Shown here: positions 10,307 through 20,174 of the stretch, in pieces
Position numbering within the stretch: position 1 is the first letter of the stretch
Layout of the letters: the number at the start of each line of letters is the position of its first letter
Assembly (NCBI GenBank): GCA_018398765.1
Contig: JAHBMJ010001325.1
Span: 1 to 32,573 of the forward strand
Length of the DNA stretch: 32,573 bases
Origin: Chromera velia
Lineage: Eukaryota; Sar; Chromeraceae
Direction: 5' to 3'
The notes under the pieces: model-generated
What the model was told of the DNA's origin: nothing
The model's database searches: none
What the model saw: only the letters and a program-made list of their open reading frames with translations
Position numbers and translations under genes: made by a program

Positions 10307-10364
10307 ATGCGTCTGCTTTTCTTCTTCCTGCTTCTGGTGGCGGTTGGGGCCACTGGCCCGGAAG
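10307..10364 (+). CDS. Candidate first coding exon with signal-peptide-like start, ending at GTATGT
   Basis: ATG at 10307 begins MRLLFFFLLLVAVGATGPE, a short basic start plus a long hydrophobic run, i.e. signal-peptide-like. It ends at AAG|GTATGT (donor GT at 10365), a good splice donor. Splicing to the acceptor TTACTGCAG|G at 12044/12045 keeps phase (G|GT makes a Gly codon) and continues directly into the Pro/Ala-rich Gag-like frame. This is inference. The surrounding DNA is strongly pyrimidine-rich, so Phe/Leu codons arise easily by chance, and a signal peptide on a Gag would be odd. Confidence 0.4.
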
Positions 10365-12044
10365 GTATGTCCTGGTCAAGTTTCTCTCCCATCTCACCTT
10401 TGTTTCGTTTGTTGCTTGGCCACCCCTTTTGCACAACTTCTGCGCAACTCGGTAAGGTTGCTGCCCCCCACCTTTTTCATGCCCGTGTGCTGGTTGAGCT
10501 CCATTCCCTCTCCTGACCTGCTCGGCATCTTCCCCTTCAGTTGGTTTCAGTCTCTTCAGGTCTCTCCGTCTCCGTAGGTTGCCTTGACAGTTGTTGCTTT
10601 CCGCCACTTATACCTTTTCCAACCTCTCCCCACGCCACTCACAGGCTGTCTTCCCTCTTCTACTTCCCTTCTAACCCCTCAGTTGAGTTTTACCTCCCCT
10701 CTCCCCACGGCTCCGCCGCTAGAGAAATTTTCATCCCCCTCGTTCTCCAGTTGTCCACACCTCTCTCTCCTTTCTATCCCCTCCCTTCGGCCCGAGACGG
10801 TTACTCTCGCCCCTTCCTCGCTGTCAACCCCCGCCCTACCTTTCCCCTTCCTCGTTGTCTCCCGATTCTGCCCTCGCTGCTTTCCCTTCGGTTGAGCTTC
10901 GCCTCTCCCCACTTACTGCCCTTTCCCTTGTCGGGTTTTTCTCCCTTAATTCACCAGACCCCCCCCCACTCCCGTACTCCCTCCCAGCCCAGGTCCGTGC
11001 AACCCTTCACTTTCTCTTCGCAGCGAAGTTTTGCTTACTCCCTTTTCCAGTCCCATCGCTTCTTCTTTCCCCTCATCCCCCCGCTCTCCCCCCTATGAGA
11101 TGGAGCAAGCATAATTCAGTTCCTCTGGCTACGGTTTTCTTTCACCCTCACAGAGTCGAGCTTGATCTCCTCTCCCTTACTTGCAGACCATGCTCCCTCC
11201 AGCAACGATGGCAGAGCCAGTCCTTCCGCTGACCCCCCCCCCGCTCAATTCTCTGACGGTTGGTCGCTCCTGCTGTGCTTACTTGACGGACCCTAGTGAT
11301 GGACCCTTCTGGCTTCGAGCTAGACTCGGCCTCCTCGCTCACGCTGTTTCCTGTTTCACTCGCTCTGGCTTGAGCCTGCTGCCTCATTGCTTCTCCAGCT
11401 AGCCGTCAGTCTATTTATAACACTTATGCAGCGTGCCTAGCCACAGGGATTGAGCCTGCCTCTCCTTTCTCCCTTCTCTCTTTACAGTCGCTCCAAGCTC
11501 CTCCTCAATGTTTCTTAGCATGACATTGTCTGGGATGTCAATGGAAGCTGCCAGGACCTAGTGCCAGGACGTCCTCTCCACCTCCTACTCCCCCCCAGCG
11601 CATCCCCTCTAAAGTGGATTCTAGTTACTTTAACCGTATTATTGCTACTTGTGATGCTCTCTTTTGCTCTTCGTCTGACTGCACCAACAAAGCTAAATGA
11701 TTATCAAATTGCCTCTCCTAACGGATTGAGCCTAGTATACTAAATTTTTATTTTTTCTCTCTCTCCCTAGGATGGAATTAATTTTTTTTTACCCTAGTAT
11801 TTTGAGATACAGAGCATGTTGCCTCGGCATCGTTTAATATAATTCTTTAACTACTTTTAGCTTCGATTACTCACTGACTGTCTCACCTAATTTAAATTTA
11901 GGGTTAAAGCTCTATGTAGTCTCTCCTAATTCAGTATTGTCCTTGCCATGCTTACTCACTCAAAGTTAGAGCCTCCCTGCTACACTTAGTTCTTCAAGGT
12001 TTAACCTAATTAAACCTATGGCCCCGTCGCTTTCCTTACTGCAG
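10365..12044 (+). other. Pyrimidine-rich, probable intron or leader
   Basis: About 1.7 kb with no convincing coding sequence. From about 10.4 to 11.5 kb the plus strand is overwhelmingly C and T, which opens frames on both strands without meaning. It starts with GTATGT and ends with TTTCCTTACTGCAG, so it fits a GT-AG intron of 1680 bp. Other internal acceptor-like sites exist (CTTACTTGCAG near 11187, CTCTTTACAG near 11488, TCCCTAG near 11770), so alternative exons cannot be excluded. Confidence 0.45.
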
Positions 12045-13758
12045 GTTCCAATCCTCCAGATCTTTCTCTGGTGCCCGGAGCGGCTGCTCAGCCTCCGGCT
12101 GCCCAGTAGCCTACCGGCTTGGCCCAGGCCTTGAGCTCTTCATCGTCTGCTCAGGCCCCTGCTCGTGGTTAAGAGGCAGCCGCTGCTGCTTCGACAGGCC
12201 CCCCCGCCACCCCTACGACTGGTTTAGGTAGTCCGCCCGCCACCAGCCCCACCGCCGGAGGCTCCACGGATGAGTACCTAGTTGAAGGCGTTTTTATCGA
12301 GCCACCACCCAGAGATATGCCCAACTCAGGTGTTGCTGAGCAAACGGCACCCATCCAAGTGGGTGACCTTAACCCGCTCAGTAGTCGTTCACACCTTTTC
12401 GCTCCTACCTAATCAATTGAGGAGCAGAACGAGCAGCTTCGTCATAGCATACCAGTGCCGTCGGGTACGTTTCGCCATCGCCCTCATCAGATGACAGGCG
12501 GGCAAGAGGACCAACACTTCTGCCCCCCTTGTCCCCCTACAAGTGGAGGCTAAAGCCTTCCGATTCCGGCCTTTCCACCGGTTATGGCCTCTGAAGCTGA
12601 ATTAAAGCAGTGGGCTCAGACATGGCTACGACTTGTCTGATTCATCCTGCGGCCGCTCTACCTCCCCGTACCGGCACTGAGCGTTGGTGGCTGCAAGAGG
12701 CTCTGCGCGAGCTCCACGGCCCTCAACAGTCTAAGACGGGCCTAGCAGATGAAGATGCGTCACCAATGGTGTTGGATCCCCCTATTGAAGCGTCACCGCA
12801 GGCATCCATCCCGGGTGCACAGGCCCATGAGTGGCTTAGGAGTCACCCTCAATTCGATTTCCGTGACCCTCGCCCTGCCGCCCCAGCAACTGCATTACCC
12901 TCCCCTCCCCAGGAGGGCCTACCAGCACCCGCTGCTAACCCTGTCGTGACCATGCTGTACGCATTCAGAACCGTGACCAATAATCAACGGGAGCTCCCTG
13001 CTGACGTATTAGCTCAGATCAGAGCAAGTTTAGGGGCTACGGCTCCAGTCAATCCAACCCTTGCCCTCCCCACCCCCCCTTCAGCAACGATTACCTCCCC
13101 CCTCCCCACGGCCCCAACTACATTGGCTCCCTCAGCATCACAGACAACTGCCGCCCTACTTGCCGGGGTAGCAGGCACTACACCTACCCCAAACCTGGCC
13201 ACTTCCCTTCAGCGTTTTCAGACCTTTCTTTGGTCTCCCGGTCCAGGTGAGTCCGACGTGATCACGGTCACTGCCCCCGATACTCGTCGTACGTATCAGA
13301 TGAACACTTCCGAGTCCTTCTGACGCATTAAATTTTTTATTCAGAAAGCGTCAGTGAAGGCTTCTAAAGGGAATGAAGCCCACAAAGATCCTTTCGATGG
13401 GAAATCTTTGGACCAGATTCTTAACTGGTTTCATGAGCTGATTAACACCGTCTCTAACGAGGTGGCTGGTATCAGATCAGTAGCTACCCAGTCAACTAAC
13501 TCTACTGTCCAAGCAATCGTCACTGAGCCAACTCGCCCCACTCTGGAGGCTCAAGCGGCTCTTCGGGCCTTTCACCATATGTTCGGGGCGATTCAGGAAC
13601 TCCTACAAGTCTTTTATGATCAACCATCCCTGTTTGTGGCCGGTTTTCCACTGACCTCCGGAGTGATTCAAGCCCTCCAGGCTTGTGCCTTTAAAAGTGG
13701 ACTTTTACCCTCAAGTCGGACTTTTATCTTAACTCATTTAAAAAAGCCTAAATTCTAG
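12045..13758 (+). pseudogene. Gag-like protein of the DIRS-like element (broken)
   Basis: From 12045 one frame reads a Pro/Ala/Ser-rich protein with acidic and Gln-rich stretches (EEQNEQLRH, ELKQWAQTWLRL). It is broken by TAG 12107, TAA 12170, TAA 12410, TAA 12551 and TGA 12638. A frameshift around 12610-12640 moves it into the frame open from 12610 to 13323. After a single TGA (13321-13323) that same frame stays open to 13758. The last part has a helical, non-repetitive region (DPFDGKSLDQILNWFHELI ... AALRAFHHMFGAIQELLQ) that looks like a capsid-type domain. The position just upstream of RT/RNase H and tyrosine recombinase supports a Gag role. The C-terminus continues after the AT-rich insertion at 14079. 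Confidence 0.6.
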
Positions 13759-14072
13759 CCTAAATTTAAAATTTTCCACCTAATACCCTATAATTGAGAA
13801 TGAAAGAGATGATCATACATTATTTATTCATCAACTAATTATTTACAAAAAATATATAATATGACTATATCAATCATATATAATGTTGTACATTTTGTAG
13901 AAACTAATACACTGTCATACAATTTTGAATTCCTTTGAAATCTAGTTTATCTGGACTGAGTGGTTTACGGTGGTTTAAAAGTGAATTATAAACATTTTTT
14001 TTATAAAATATTTAATAACTAGTTTAATAGGCTATTAATTAATAATAAAAAACTAGAAAATTGCTTTATCAG
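13724..14072. mobile_element. AT-rich insertion interrupting the Gag-like frame
   Basis: About 340 bp of strongly AT-rich sequence, unlike the 55-60% GC coding sequence on both sides, separates the Gag body from its basic C-terminal tail. CTTTTATC (13721-13728) on the left and CTTTATC near 14064 on the right might be remnants of a target duplication, but I found no terminal inverted repeats. It has no ORF. It could instead be an intron; no strong donor was seen. Confidence 0.4.
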
Positions 14073-14200
14073 ATGATTAGTGATATCAACCCCCCTCCGC
14101 AGTGCAACAGGGGGGACAATCTGGGCAACTACGGTCCCCGTAGAGATAGACAGGGAGGCAGTTCAGGTCGTCACAGTGGAGGTGGCAGGATGCTTGCTTG
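14073..14200 (+). pseudogene. Gag-like C-terminal basic tail
   Basis: The frame through ATG 14072-14074 reads INPPPQCNRGDNLGNYGPRR followed by RDRQGGSSGRHSGGGR and then TGA. A short Gly/Arg/Ser-rich, basic tail of this kind is typical of the nucleic-acid-binding end of Gag proteins. It is separated from the Gag body by the AT-rich insertion and needs a small frame adjustment to join it. The overlapping ORF at 14080-14289 in another frame looks spurious. Confidence 0.45.
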
Positions 14201-14289
14201 AGCACTTTCCCCCTCCATTATTGTCAGACCTCAGTACGTCTCAGGTGGTGTTGTCATTTGAGACTCCCGTTGGCCCCGTCTCAGTTTAA

Positions 14290-15258
14290 GGGCTAGTCAG
14301 GCGTATTTTTATCCATAATCAGCAGGATCGCGGTCTCATAGAGAGGAGTCGCTAATATATGTTTCGTCGGTTTCTCCTCTCTGCATTTCTCAGGCAGTCG
14401 CAAGATTTCGCTTCTCTCCATGCATCTTAACGGTTTTCGCCTCCCTCTCCGTTCTCTCAGTAGCACTCGCTGCCTCAGCTAGTCTTGCTATGCATGGTCA
14501 GCGGGCCTACTGTAGATTGAGGGTAACCAGCCAGGACCTTCGTTTGATATGGTCTGCCTCCTCTTTCGATTAGGGCTCGTAGTCTGAGCCAACGGTGTTG
14601 CGTTGCCGTTTCAGTTTCGCCCCTCACTCCTTAACGGAGTTCCTCTTGGCCCTTTCGCCTTCATCTTGCGGACTCAGGTTGTTCTGCATAGTTTCATTCT
14701 AGGGTTTTATTAGTCTTATCCGGCGTTATTGGCTTGCAGTTTGAGATTGTCAGTATTTGTTGATTCAGAGTTAGCTAACGTGTCGTCTGTTTTAACGCGG
14801 CGTTGCTATTTGGGGGTCGGCTGAGGCTTTCTCATCCGAAGAGTAACTTTACTCATGTTTGGTCTTTCAAGAATTTTCCACCTTTGTGACTTATTTATCT
14901 AGGTTTTCTGTCTAGGACCTCTTCGCAGTTAGATCGTTACTACTGATTCGTTAGTAACCTTACTCAGCTCTCAGCTCGAATTACTGGGCCTGATTGAGCC
15001 ACTGTTCCTATAACGTCCTTATTTCATCCTATATTCCTCATCTCTCACAGACCCCATCAACCTAACCAATTGACAGTTTTCAGTTAGGTACTTACTAGCC
15101 CCTCCCTCCCCACCCCCTCCCCCCCTTTTTTCTTTAGCAGGCATACGTTATTCTAGGCTAACTCTGTGCTCAAAGCCTATAATGCATATAGCGTCAGCCG
15201 CATACCTAGTCCATACATTTCTCTGTTCATTAATTGGGGCCTTCTCTTCTGTTTGCAG
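14290..15258 (+). other. Non-coding pyrimidine-biased stretch ending in a splice acceptor
   Basis: No open frame of note. It ends with TTCTCTTCTGTTTGCAG at 15258, a good polypyrimidine-plus-AG acceptor, exactly where the RT polyprotein frame becomes readable. A probable intron between Gag and Pol; the donor was not identified with confidence. Confidence 0.45.
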
Positions 15259-15446
15259 CTCCTCTAGATACTTTCAATACGGAGGCAAATCTTCTAATTT
15301 TGTCAAGTAGTGGCGATGTGACTTCATCACCTACTTTGTTTCTGGCCGACTTGCTTTCTCATTCTTACGGAGCCATTAATTGGTTGCCAACCCCTCCAGC
15401 ATCAGAAGTTCCCTTTCCCCCATTAGGCTCAGTCAGCCCAGACTCC

Positions 15447-15707
15447 CTTGGATTCTAGGCGACGCACAGTGATAAAAAAAAAGAAAAAAAAAATTTGGAG
15501 AAGCCTAATCTTTTTTATTTTTTTTTTTATTATTTTATTGGAAGTGCCAAACATATAAGAAAAACACATCTAACTACAAAACCTACCTTTGCTAAGTTTG
15601 CTTGGACCTTTGACCACTAGACTAAAAAAAAAAAAAAAGAAAAAAAAAATCTCGACATGTCTATTCTTTTTTTTTTTTTTACCACTGTGCGTCGCCTAGC
15701 TTGGATT
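15447..15707. mobile_element. Foldback/MITE-like element B with exact 8-bp target duplication
   Basis: The element is 15455-15699 (245 bp). CTAGGCGACGCACAGTG at the left end is matched exactly in inverse complement at the right end, then runs into A-tracts. The flanks are identical 8-mers, CTTGGATT at 15447-15454 and 15700-15707. Inside, each end has an A-tract, a spacer of roughly 20 bp and a T-tract (about 15474-15540 and 15623-15680), the same plan as element A at 6942. Both begin CTAGGCG. It has no coding capacity. It sits inside the DIRS-like Pol frame and is therefore younger than that element. Confidence 0.9.
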
Positions 15708-16178
15708 CCAAGTTCCGCCCAAACCATTAGAATCTGCCGGCCTTCCCTCCGCATTGGTCTCTATCCTACAAGAAGGCTTCCAACTTCTCCTTAAGTATCT
15801 GCCCCCTGCTTCGAGCCTCCCTAACTATTCCTCTCTATTTGACGACCCCGTAGCAGTCCACAAAGAATTAGACCGCTTAGAACAGCTAGAAAAGATCCAA
15901 CTAGCCCCGCCTGGCTCTGCTCCTCACTTCAATTCCCCCCTGGGAGTAGTTTTCAAAGATGACAAAACTAGAGTTATCTTTGACGTATCAGCCTCTGGCC
16001 TGAATGGGGCGTATGCGGACATACCCTTTTCCTTCGTTTCAGTTCAGGACTTCCTCCATCTCCTCCGTCTTGGATGGTTCATGGCAAAGTTAGACCTGAA
16101 GGATGGCTTCCTTCATATCCCAATCCACCCTCACCACCGCACCTTTCTTGGTTTCCGCCATCCATTTAAAGGAACATT

Positions 16179-17414
16179 TTACACACGCAACACGGAAGGT
16201 GGTTATATAGATGTGCATGGACCAATTAGATGAGTCTGAAATTTTTGAGCTGGTTAAGCTGGTCCGCGCGATTCCGGCGGCGCCCAGGGCCCAAAAAGGT
16301 ACCAAATTAGTCCCCAGAGGCCGCTGAGTGCGTTGGTGTAAGAATTTGGGCCAAAACTTTCCGGGGCCACGATCAAAATCCCGAAATTGTGCTCAGAATG
16401 CTCAAAAAGCATACCAACACACAGAGAAGGGTCATTTCATCCTCTCGTCCTTTCCTGTCTACCTTGTTGTGTAAAGCAGTACCGATGGTTAAACTGGCAC
16501 AATTCTGCTCCCCTAGTACTAGACAGCTTGCCTCTGTGTCGGAGTGAAGTTTTGTGGTGCAGTTGATCTGCTTTGCTGTGTCTGGCAGCTCCAGTCTGGA
16601 CTAGTCAGGAAAGTACCTCCCAGGCCTCCAAAGCAACATTCCTTCTTTCTACCAGGAGGCCGCAGAATCGATCCTCAGCAATTTTGCCCAATACCCTGTG
16701 TTTGGTGTCATCTTCCCAGGCCAGCGGGATAGGTTCCTGGTGAGTCTGCTGGTTGTGGGAAGGCGAGATTGTTTTGTGTTCTTGTTGTGGAGAATTGGCG
16801 TCTCAGGGGTATTAATCGACCTCCAGCTCCCCCGGTAAGTGGTTTTATCCTGCTCTTTCCCTCCAGACAGGAGCATATGAGTATTGGGCAGTACCTTTAT
16901 GCGATGGCTACAGGTTTAAAGTGCTCAAGAAGGAAAAAGCCCTTCCGGCAATTTGATATAGGACGCCATCTGGAGTATATCTTTCTGTTTATGAGCAGAC
17001 TTGTCAGTTGAAGTCCACAGTGCATCAACCATTCCTTATCCCCTGTTGGAACTAAGTTACCTTGACCAAATGGAGTGTGTTGGTATGCATTTTATCATCA
17101 TTGATATACCATAGCCCTTTCTGAACTTCTGAGTCCAGGAAGGCCACTTTGGCCTCTTCAGGTGTCAGACCTCAGACGTCCATTCTTTGGACTCCTTATG
17201 AGTCTGAGAGTCGTTTTTTCTACACCAAGCAGCTAGAGAGAGTCTAGAGAGGCGAACTGACGTCTCCTAGGGTCATTGGTTTGAGTCCAGGAGGAAAAAG
17301 GGAACAGAGGGCTGTTCCTTTTCCCCTCGAAATTTTTGAGCCGGTTAAGGTCTGACGGCAGGTTCTAATTGGTCCATGCACATCTGTATGACCCGCCGCC
17401 GCGTTGCGCTTACA
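16179..17414. mobile_element. Non-autonomous TIR DNA transposon inserted in the DIRS-like RT
   Basis: The element is 16184-17409 (1226 bp) and is flanked by TTACA (16179-16183 and 17410-17414). Terminal inverted repeats of 45 bp (16186-16230 and 17364-17408) match at 38 positions and share an unbroken 22-bp core beginning AGATGTGCATGG. Just inside them lies a 21-bp direct repeat, GAAATTTTTGAGC..., at 16238-16258 and 17329-17349 (20 of 21 identical). No transposase or other long ORF is present. Removing the element with one TTACA rejoins the RT between TFY and NYLLFGL in frame. Outer ends begin CACGCAAC on the left and GCGCAAC on the right; I cannot assign a superfamily. Confidence 0.88.
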
Positions 17415-18586
17415 ATTATCTTCTTTTCGGCCTGAAAACAGCCCCTTTCATTTTTCAAGCTTTTGTCGAGCACATGCGAGCCATCTTTCAGACATGGGGT
17501 GTCCCAGCACTTCTAGTCTATGTAGACAACTGGATGATTTGCCCCCCAACTGCTTACGCATGCAACATAGCTTTCATCCTGGTGTGGGTCACCCTAGAAT
17601 ACCTCTGGGGATGGAAGGTCCACCCAAAGAAAAGAGAACCTCCTTCCCGAACGCAAGAAATTCTTAGCGTTTCAGTCTTTACCGGTGACTCTTCTCTTCC
17701 CAATGCCCGTGCTAAACTATTCTTCTCAGAGAAGAAGAGGTTGAAGGCTCAGAAGCTGCTCGCAGCCTTCCTTCTACCAGTAGCAGAAGCCTTTGTTCAG
17801 TCCGGGATCAAATTCACGTCAATTCCTCCCCCCACCTTAGCCACACTGGCAAAACTTACCAGGTTTCTGAATCACCTGTCAGTTCTCTACGTAGAGACTT
17901 CCTATCATCTAGTATCTTGTTGGGATGTCTTTGCACCCGAGACATCTCACCTCCAATGGCTCCGCCGTCGCCATATTGCAGTGGACCCCACTCTTCTCCT
18001 TCGTCATTCAGCGTTGTACAATGATCTATTATGGTGGGCAAATTTCCTCGCCCAGGCCCGCTCGGGCCGTAGACTCTTTCCAGTTAGCCCCAACGGGTCC
18101 CTAAACCTCTGGCAGCCCTCCTCAATCGAAGCCGTACCTCGCTCCCTGAGGACAGACGCTGCGTTGCTAGGCGATGGAGGTCTTTAGTTCCACGGTGATG
18201 CTCCCCCTCTCCGCTATGCAGGGGTATGGTCTTCATCACAGTCCACGTGTCACTCGAACTCAGTCTGGCAGGAAGCAAAAGGGATTGAGCGAACCTTCTA
18301 AGCTGTAGCTAAACACTCAGCTCAGCTTGGTCAGGCCATGCGCGCTATCAACATTCTGATTCAATGTGACAACGTGACAGCGGTTGCAATCCTCAGATGG
18401 AAGTACGTGCACACCCCCGCCATGAGACCGATTCTAGAGTTTTTCCTCCAGCAAGCAAAGAGGCACCTGATCAAGTTTCATGCTGTTCATGTAGCAGGCT
18501 CAAACAACGATGAAGCAGATGCCCTATCAAGGGCTTTTGAGCCTTTGTTTGCAGGTCAATGCCTTGCCGACTTCCCTCTGAGATAG

Positions 18587-19024
18587 CTTGTCAATGAGGC
18601 TCGCCTCTCTCTGTCACCTGGCTCACTCACATCCACCAACTCCCCTCATATTACAGCCCTCCACTCCGCCTCTGCTACAGATATAGCCAACTCGCTTCCC
18701 ACCGCAGCACCCGTCCACATATGGCTCCCTTCCCCACTAGTCTACGAGGCGGTGGCTCAGCATCTGAAGGATTTGGTTCTCTTGTTCTCATCCTCCAATT
18801 CCAACCCGCCCACCATAGTCCCATCAGCCTTCTTTTTCTTAGACGTCCCATCGGCTTCCTGGGCCCACCATCTCATGATTCCTTGCCAATTCTGCTCCGT
18901 CCGACTATCGTTTTTTCAATTCCCTCCTGCCTGCACCGCCTTTTTTATTAACCCCCCACCGCTTGTTCTCCTTGGCGTTGTCGGTTCACCACTCTCTATC
19001 CCTAACCACCTTGACGGTCCCTGA
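18587..19024 (+). pseudogene. DIRS-like Pol, region after RNase H
   Basis: After TAG 18584-18586 the same frame stays open to TGA at 19022-19024. It reads a Ser/Pro/Leu-rich segment with PLVYEAVAQHLKDLVLLF and a Trp-containing stretch. Either the stop at 18584 is the true end of Pol and this is a chance opening, or it is another nonsense change. The length (about 145 codons without stop, in the Pol frame) favours the second reading. No domain was recognised. Confidence 0.4.
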
Positions 19025-19047
19025 ATTTGTTTCCTATTACACTGATT

Positions 19048-19079
19048 TCATTCGTCTAATTGCAGGTTTGGTGTGAACA
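19048..19079 (+). promoter_or_regulatory. Splice-acceptor-like site before the tyrosine recombinase ORF
   Basis: ATTCGTCTAATTGCAG ends at 19065, 14 bp upstream of the recombinase ATG at 19080. A TGA just upstream in the recombinase frame means the ORF must start at this ATG if the site is used. This suggests the recombinase is translated from a spliced transcript whose leader exon lies upstream. Confidence 0.45.
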
Positions 19080-20174
19080 ATGAGCAGTAACCAACAGTTT
19101 CAGCACCCTCTACAGACCTGTCAGTCTGACAGAGACTTGGCACGTCTGCCTCCCGAACTATCCTACTTGGTGGGGGGGGTTCTCGACATCTGCCGCTCTA
19201 GTCTTGCTAGCTTCACAAAAGAGCGTTACATTCGTACTATCGACTCCATCAAGCGTTACCACGAGACGTATTTCCTTCCTTGCGACAACCTATTTAAAGT
19301 TTCCGTACTTTTCACAGCCTTTGTTCATAACAAGCCAACCCCTCTGAAGGCTTACATCAAAAATGCAATCAGGGCAGCATTAGTATGGTGGCATCGTTGT
19401 CACGGTCATCCGATTCCCCCTTTCAACGACCCTTCCCTCCACGACTGGAGGGGCTTTAGAAAACGTTTAGACCACACCGGGTCCAAAGGCAAGCATCCCC
19501 TCACCAAGGCCGAATTTCTTGCCCTTCTCCGCCACTGGGCCGGTAAAACCTCTTTAGCTGCAGCCAGGAGTTCGTTTCTGACTGTTCTGCAGTTTTACGG
19601 GGCTCGCCAGTTCTCTAACATTGCCAATCTGAAGAGAGAAGACATCCAGCTCACCCCCTCTGTGCCCAGTAGAGAGGGGGGGGAATCAGATCCCAGATCC
19701 CCGGTCAACGGTCGCTGTTACCGCTTGCGGGTAGTTTGGCAAAAGAATGATCCCTATGGCCGGGGACAATACGTTTACTTTCTAGAGGTAGGGAAGGATG
19801 GGGTGCCCATCATAGCAATCATTGAGCACTTCCTTCGCGTCGCCCCCCAACAGGGCACGGGGCCAGGACAGTTACCGGACGGCTCCCTACTCTTTACCTC
19901 GGAGGGCACTCATTGGAATCTCAACTTTTCTTTGTCCAGAAACACCTGGCGCCGTCAGCTTCTTGATTCCATCAAAGCTGCCATCCCAGATGCCGTCTTC
20001 CACGAGCTGGGCACCCACACCCTCCGCAAAGGCGGATTCATGGAGCTGATATCACTGGAAGGTGTCCCCATGGATATTGCCATCGACATCCTGGGACACA
20101 ACAAGATGGACGCCTTCTTGGCTTACGTGAAAAGGTCGTGGACCGCACAGGTCCAGGCCCTTGCACGGATCTGA
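19080..20174 (+). CDS. Tyrosine recombinase (DIRS-like integrase), intact
   Basis: This uninterrupted 364-residue ORF ends at TGA. The N-terminal part (residues about 30-130) resembles a helical core-binding domain (SLASFTKERYIRTIDSIKRY). The catalytic domain has the complete tyrosine-recombinase set: Arg176 (FYGARQFSNI), the beta-hairpin Lys222 (VVWQKNDPYGRG), His313 and Arg316 (HTLRKGG), His340 (ILGHNKMDAFL) and nucleophile Tyr349 (LAYVKRSW). In DIRS-type retrotransposons this enzyme inserts a circular cDNA by strand exchange, so no transposase-type target duplication forms. It follows RT/RNase H directly. The ORF has no stop or frameshift, in contrast to the dead RT beside it. ATG 19080 is the first in-frame ATG after a stop and directly follows an acceptor-like site. 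Confidence 0.92.
   Translation: MSSNQQFQHPLQTCQSDRDLARLPPELSYLVGGVLDICRSSLASFTKERYIRTIDSIKRYHETYFLPCDNLFKVSVLFTAFVHNKPTPLKAYIKNAIRAALVWWHRCHGHPIPPFNDPSLHDWRGFRKRLDHTGSKGKHPLTKAEFLALLRHWAGKTSLAAARSSFLTVLQFYGARQFSNIANLKREDIQLTPSVPSREGGESDPRSPVNGRCYRLRVVWQKNDPYGRGQYVYFLEVGKDGVPIIAIIEHFLRVAPQQGTGPGQLPDGSLLFTSEGTHWNLNFSLSRNTWRRQLLDSIKAAIPDAVFHELGTHTLRKGGFMELISLEGVPMDIAIDILGHNKMDAFLAYVKRSWTAQVQALARI

Larger units (their letters stand above)
15259..18586 (+). pseudogene. DIRS-like Pol: reverse transcriptase and RNase H, interrupted by two transposons
   Basis: The frame runs 15259-15454, resumes after the 245-bp foldback element, runs to 16183, and resumes at 17415 after a 1226-bp insertion. Subtracting each insertion plus one duplication copy restores a continuous frame; across the second junction it reads GTFYNYLLFGL. 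RT motif A is KLDLKDGF (from about 16087), then HIPIHPHHRTFLGFRHPFKG and LFGLKTAPFIFQ. Motif C is YVDN at 17519-17530, so the second catalytic Asp is Asn and the enzyme should be inactive. RNase H follows: RTDAALLGDGG (about 18150), IQCDN (18362-18376) and HVAGSNNDEADALSR (about 18491-18535). In-frame stops are TAG 18185, TAA 18299 and TAG 18584. The RT-RNase H-tyrosine recombinase order is that of DIRS/Ngaro-type elements. Confidence 0.85.

Noticed and set aside
10183-11402. Many long ORFs on both strands in the pyrimidine-rich region
   Set aside because: Strand bias removes stop codons by composition; frames overlap on both strands and contain only Ser/Pro/Leu or Arg/Glu/Gly runs, with no domains.
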